NCBI RefSeq assembly: GCF_000482785.1
Contig: NZ_AXWS01000007.1
Coordinates: 1,116,001 to 1,180,000, forward strand
DNA length: 64,000 nucleotides
Reading direction: 5' to 3'
Source: Derxia gummosa DSM 723
Lineage (GTDB): Bacteria; Pseudomonadota; Gammaproteobacteria; Burkholderiales; Burkholderiaceae_E
Of the stretch, positions 60,935 through 64,000 are shown piece by piece. The position numbers were made by a program, and so were the translations under genes. Below the pieces are notes generated by a model. It ran no database searches. It was not told where the DNA came from and was given only the letters and a program-made list of their open reading frames with translations. How positions within the stretch are numbered: position 1 is the stretch's first letter; the number at the start of each line of letters is the position of its first letter.

Positions 60935-61381
60935 ATGGACATTCGCGATTGCCTCAAGCAGGACCACGACGAGGTCAAGCAGCTCATCACGCAGATCTGC
61001 TCGACCGACGACGCCACCGAGGCGAAGAACCTGTTCCGGCAGATGAAGGAAGCCCTCGTCGCGCATTCGCGCAGCGAGGAGAAGGTGGTGTACGCGGCGC
61101 TCAAGAAGCTCGATGCCGAGGACGAGAAGGAGTTGGGCTTCGAAGGCGAGGTCGAGCATGCGCTGGTCGACAACCTGCTGGAGCAGCTCAGCCACGGCAG
61201 CCCCTCGACCGCGCCGTGGAAGGCGCGCGCCAAGGTGCTGAAGGAAATGCTGGAGCACCACATCGAGGAGGAGGAGTCGGAAATCTTCGACTGCCTCGCC
61301 AGCGAGTTCGACGACGGCAGGCGCGAGAAGATGGCGGACGCCTTCCTCAAGGGGAAGGAAGCGCTGCTGGCCCACGCCTGA
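60935..61381 (+). CDS. hemerythrin-domain cytoplasmic protein
   Basis: A 148-residue hemerythrin HHE-type protein. It begins IRDCLKQDHDEVKQLITQI and contains HSRSEEKVVYAAL, FEGEVEHALVDNLLEQL and LEHHIEEEESEIFDCL, giving the His and Glu ligands of the di-iron centre. Related proteins bind O2/NO or protect iron-sulphur centres. It is different from the hemerythrin at 39.9 kb (less than clear similarity outside the ligands). GAGGAG lies before the ATG at 60935. Confidence 0.88.
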   Translation: MDIRDCLKQDHDEVKQLITQICSTDDATEAKNLFRQMKEALVAHSRSEEKVVYAALKKLDAEDEKELGFEGEVEHALVDNLLEQLSHGSPSTAPWKARAKVLKEMLEHHIEEEESEIFDCLASEFDDGRREKMADAFLKGKEALLAHA

Positions 61382-61484
61382 GCGCGGCGGCCTCGGCCGG
61401 GCATGCGGCCATGGCCGTGCCGCCATCGGTCAGGCGTGCCGCCATCGGCCGCGCGTGGCCGCCGGCGGCACGGCGGCGCCGGCC

Positions 61485-61925
61485 TCAGGGCGTGACGAAC
61501 ACGCCGGCCGGCGCACCCGGCGCCGAGGCTTCGCAGGTCTTGCGCAGGTTGGCGATGCCGCCCGTGCCCGCGTCGGCCACGTAGAAATGCCGCTCGATCT
61601 TCACCGCGCCGCCGCCCATGTTCATGCGGCAGATGCCGACCGCGCCCGGCGCGCAGGACGCCACCACCTTCACGACCGGCGGCGCGCTCGGGCCGAGCGT
61701 GCCGTTGGTGGCCTGGGCGCACCAGGCCTTGCCGACTTCCAGCGCCTGCGGTCCGGAGAAGGCCGTGCATTCGTCCAGGTGGATGGGCTTGGGGATGAGC
61801 GGCGGCATCGCGGCGATGTCGCCGGTCTGGCGGCAGGCGTAGTCGGCGGCCTGGGCAGCGGGAATGACGGCCACCACGGCGAGCGCGGCCAGGAGCGGGC
61901 GGAGGAAGGTGCGTGCTTTTTTCAT
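61485..61925 (-). CDS. secreted small protein with several cysteines
   Basis: A 146-residue protein with a signal peptide (FLRPLLAALAVVAVIPAAQA). The mature part has six Cys (YACRQTGD, LDECTAF, KAWCAQA, VASCAPG, GICRMNM, RKTCEAS), enough for three disulphides, and a Pro-rich region (PPLIPKPIHLDEC). I do not recognise the family. It is divergent from the radical SAM gene, whose start is 176 bases away. Confidence 0.65.
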   Translation of the reverse strand: MKKARTFLRPLLAALAVVAVIPAAQAADYACRQTGDIAAMPPLIPKPIHLDECTAFSGPQALEVGKAWCAQATNGTLGPSAPPVVKVVASCAPGAVGICRMNMGGGAVKIERHFYVADAGTGGIANLRKTCEASAPGAPAGVFVTP

Positions 61926-62101
61926 GGGCGCGCATGCTGGCGCCAGCCGGATGCGTCGCGCATGCGCTTGAAATCCGCCGTTGCATCCAGCCGGATGAAC
62001 GTGCGAACCGGTGGTGCCAGTGGCGGTCGAAAGTCGCCTGTGCCATACGCCGCATGGCCGGTGCAGCGCCGCCTCCGCCCTCCGCCCGCCCGCTCCCGCC
62101 G

Positions 62102-63520
62102 ATGAACCTCCGCGACAAGCTCCGCATCCTCGCCGACGCCGCCAAGTACGACGCCTCCTGCGCGTCGAGCGGCACGACGCGGCGCGACTCGCGCGACGGC
62201 AAGGGCCTGGGCTCGACCGAGGGCATGGGCATCTGCCACAGCTATGCGCCCGACGGGCGCTGCATCTCGCTGCTCAAGATCCTGCTCACGAACTGGTGCG
62301 TGTACGACTGCCGCTACTGCATCAACCGCGCGAGCAGCGACGTGCGACGCGCCCGCTTCACGCCCGAGGAGGTGGTGAAGCTCACGCTCGACTTCTACCG
62401 CCGCAACTACATCGAGGGCCTGTTCCTGAGCAGCGGCATCATCCGCACGCCCGACTACACGATGGAGCAGCTGGTGCGCGTGGCGAAGCTGCTGCGCTCC
62501 GAGCACGGCTTTCGCGGCTACATCCACCTGAAGACGATTCCCGACGCCGACCAGGCGCTCATCGACGAGGCCGGGCGCTGGGCCGACCGCCTGAGCATCA
62601 ACGTCGAGCTGCCGAGCGCCGACAGCCTCGCGCGGCTCGCGCCCGAGAAAGACCCGGCCAGCATCCGCCGCTCGATGGCCGGGCTGCGCGGGCGCATCGA
62701 CGAGGCGAAGGACGCGGCGCGCGAGGCTCGCCGCATCAGCAACGCCACGCCCGCGCGCAAGCCGCCGCGCTTCGCGCCCGGTGGGCAGAGCACCCAGCTC
62801 ATCGTCGGCGCCGACGCGAGCGACGACCGCCGCATCCTCACGCTGAGCGCGCGCCTGTACGGCGGCTACCGGCTGCGGCGCGTGTACTACTCGGCCTTCA
62901 GCCCGATTCCTGACGCGAGCACCGACCTGCCCGCGCGCGCCGCGCCGCTGCTGCGCGAGCACCGGCTGTATCAGGCCGACTGGCTGATGCGCTTCTACGG
63001 CTTCGCGGCCGACGAGATCGCCACCGGCGGCGACGGCATGCTCGACCTCGGCATGGACCCGAAGCTGGCCTGGGCGCTGCGCCATCGCGAGCGCTTTCCG
63101 GTGGACATCAACCGCGCCGACAAGGAGACGCTGCTGCGGGTGCCGGGGCTGGGCGTGCGCAATGTGGCGCGCATCCTCGACGCGCGGCGGGTGCGCGCGG
63201 TGACGCTCGACGACCTCGCGCGGCTGCGGCTGCCGCTGGCCAAGGTCCTGCCCTTCGTGACGCTGCCGGGGCATCGCCCGGGCGCGGGCGACGAGGTGGA
63301 ATCGGCGGTGCTCGCGGCAAGGCTGCGGTCGGCGCAGATCGGGCTGTTCGATGCGCCGCCACCGGCGCGGGAAGAGGGTGAGCTGCAGGCGGAGGGCGAG
63401 AGTTTGCAAGCGATTGCAGGAGTGGCTGCCCAAGCGGAAGCCCCGCCGCCGGCCGCAGCGCCGGCCCCCGCGCCGGCCGCGCCGCGCCCGGCCCAGCCCT
63501 CGCTGTTTGGAGACGACTGA
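62102..63520 (+). CDS. radical SAM protein, putative DNA modification/repair type
   Basis: A 472-residue radical SAM enzyme with the 4Fe-4S motif CVYDCRYC (Cys66, Cys70, Cys73). The N-terminus (LRILADAAKYDASCASSGTT) and the later FLSSGIIRTPDYTMEQLVRV are typical of the putative DNA modification/repair radical SAM proteins (TIGR03916 group). A helix-hairpin-helix motif (LLRVPGLGVRNVARILDARR) suggests DNA binding. A low-complexity Ala/Pro tail (about 425-472) closes it. The ATG at 62102 begins the conserved MNLRDKL; an ATG at 62054 is also in frame. Its stop overlaps the start of the next gene. Confidence 0.9.
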   Translation: MNLRDKLRILADAAKYDASCASSGTTRRDSRDGKGLGSTEGMGICHSYAPDGRCISLLKILLTNWCVYDCRYCINRASSDVRRARFTPEEVVKLTLDFYRRNYIEGLFLSSGIIRTPDYTMEQLVRVAKLLRSEHGFRGYIHLKTIPDADQALIDEAGRWADRLSINVELPSADSLARLAPEKDPASIRRSMAGLRGRIDEAKDAAREARRISNATPARKPPRFAPGGQSTQLIVGADASDDRRILTLSARLYGGYRLRRVYYSAFSPIPDASTDLPARAAPLLREHRLYQADWLMRFYGFAADEIATGGDGMLDLGMDPKLAWALRHRERFPVDINRADKETLLRVPGLGVRNVARILDARRVRAVTLDDLARLRLPLAKVLPFVTLPGHRPGAGDEVESAVLAARLRSAQIGLFDAPPPAREEGELQAEGESLQAIAGVAAQAEAPPPAAAPAPAPAAPRPAQPSLFGDD

Positions 63521-64000
63521 TGCGCAGCATCGTCCTCGCGAGCGACACCGACCTCGCGGGCTGGCGCGCCGCCGCGCGCGGGCTGGCGCGCGACGGCATT
63601 CCGCCCGAGGCGGTGAGCTGGTCGGTCGGCGCGGCGGATGACCTGTTCGGCGCGCCGGCCGCGAGCGACGCGGCTCTCGCCACCGAGCCGCTCGCCGCCT
63701 ACGACGCCGACGCCGCGCCGCCCGGCGACGCCGCCACGCCGCGCGTGCCACCCGCCTTCCTCGACCTCTGCAAGCGCGCCCTGCTCCACCGCGATCCGCG
63801 CCGCTTCGCGCTCATGTACAGGCTGCTCTGGCGGCTGCAATCCGAGCCGCGCCTGCTCGACGTGGCGATGGACGCCGACGTGGGCCAGGCCCTGCGCTGG
63901 GCCTCGGCGGTGCGCCGCGACGCCCACAAGATGAAGGCCTATGTGCGCTTTCGCGAGGTGCCGGGCGCGGTCGCGCACGACGGCGTTGCCGCGTCTGCCG
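63520..64000 (+). CDS. 5' part of a TIGR03915/DUF4130-type DNA-metabolism protein
   Basis: The gene starts at ATG 63520 within TGATG and runs off the window with the frame still open. The visible 160 residues include LDLCKRALLHRDPRRFALMY, LLWRLQSEPRLLD and RRDAHKMKAYVRFRE, the conserved core of the protein that is almost always paired with the preceding radical SAM protein. In many bacteria this N-terminal domain is fused to a UdgX-like uracil-DNA glycosylase domain; whether that is true here lies beyond the window. Confidence 0.85.
   Translation, partial: MRSIVLASDTDLAGWRAAARGLARDGIPPEAVSWSVGAADDLFGAPAASDAALATEPLAAYDADAAPPGDAATPRVPPAFLDLCKRALLHRDPRRFALMYRLLWRLQSEPRLLDVAMDADVGQALRWASAVRRDAHKMKAYVRFREVPGAVAHDGVAASA

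Overview
The window is about 64 kb of very GC-rich (roughly 70%), tightly packed bacterial DNA. Gene content (a complete type VI secretion system with a threonine-phosphorylation switch, a CzcCBA-type metal efflux system, a PEP-CTERM protein, DUF6279 lipoprotein) and codon use suggest a betaproteobacterium of the Burkholderiales type. The genus cannot be fixed from the window. No rRNA, tRNA, CRISPR array, insertion sequence or prophage was recognised.

Region 1 (1-5.2 kb, + strand): the 3' end of a large repeat-rich secreted adhesin, overlapped by a secreted caspase-like protease gene, then a small hydrophobic protein of unknown function.

Region 2 (5.2-39.7 kb): a type VI secretion locus, nearly all on the - strand. 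Read in transcription order, the right operon is tssA, tssB, tssC, two hcp genes, tagJ, tssE, tssF, tssG, clpV. It then runs into a cargo segment: an M35-like metallopeptidase, a small acidic protein, a TPR-methyltransferase, a GH19 muramidase/chitinase, an LprI-like protein, vgrG, a DUF4123 adaptor and two unknown proteins. It ends with fha, a PP2C phosphatase and a DUF4280 PAAR-like protein. After a + strand OmpA-family gene, the left operon is tssK, tssL, tssM, tagF and a Ser/Thr kinase. No tssJ is visible. The kinase (two copies), TssL and Fha share a D-x-R-T-V-I-R/K-like peptide; in TssL its Thr is residue 14, the position I recall as the phospho-switch of Agrobacterium TssL. Two cargo pairs look like effector-immunity modules.

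Region 3 (39.9-48.7 kb): a hemerythrin-like protein (+), then a five-gene - strand operon for a heavy-metal RND pump (outer-membrane factor, lipoprotein adaptor, pump) followed by its probable response regulator and sensor kinase.

Region 4 (48.7-64 kb): mixed chromosomal genes: an ABM-like protein, a DUF6279 lipoprotein and a Tat-type alpha/beta hydrolase; a secreted unknown; a class III aminotransferase coupled to a class I amidotransferase; a multispan membrane protein and a PuuB-like FAD oxidase; a PEP-CTERM protein with its own terminator; a chemoreceptor; an internally deleted HNH endonuclease relic; a second hemerythrin; a cysteine-bearing secreted protein; and a radical SAM / DNA-metabolism gene pair cut by the window end.

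Most of the window is explained by recognisable families. The least explained parts are the cargo block between clpV and fha (about 18-28 kb) and the adhesin-caspase-hydrophobic protein group at the left edge.
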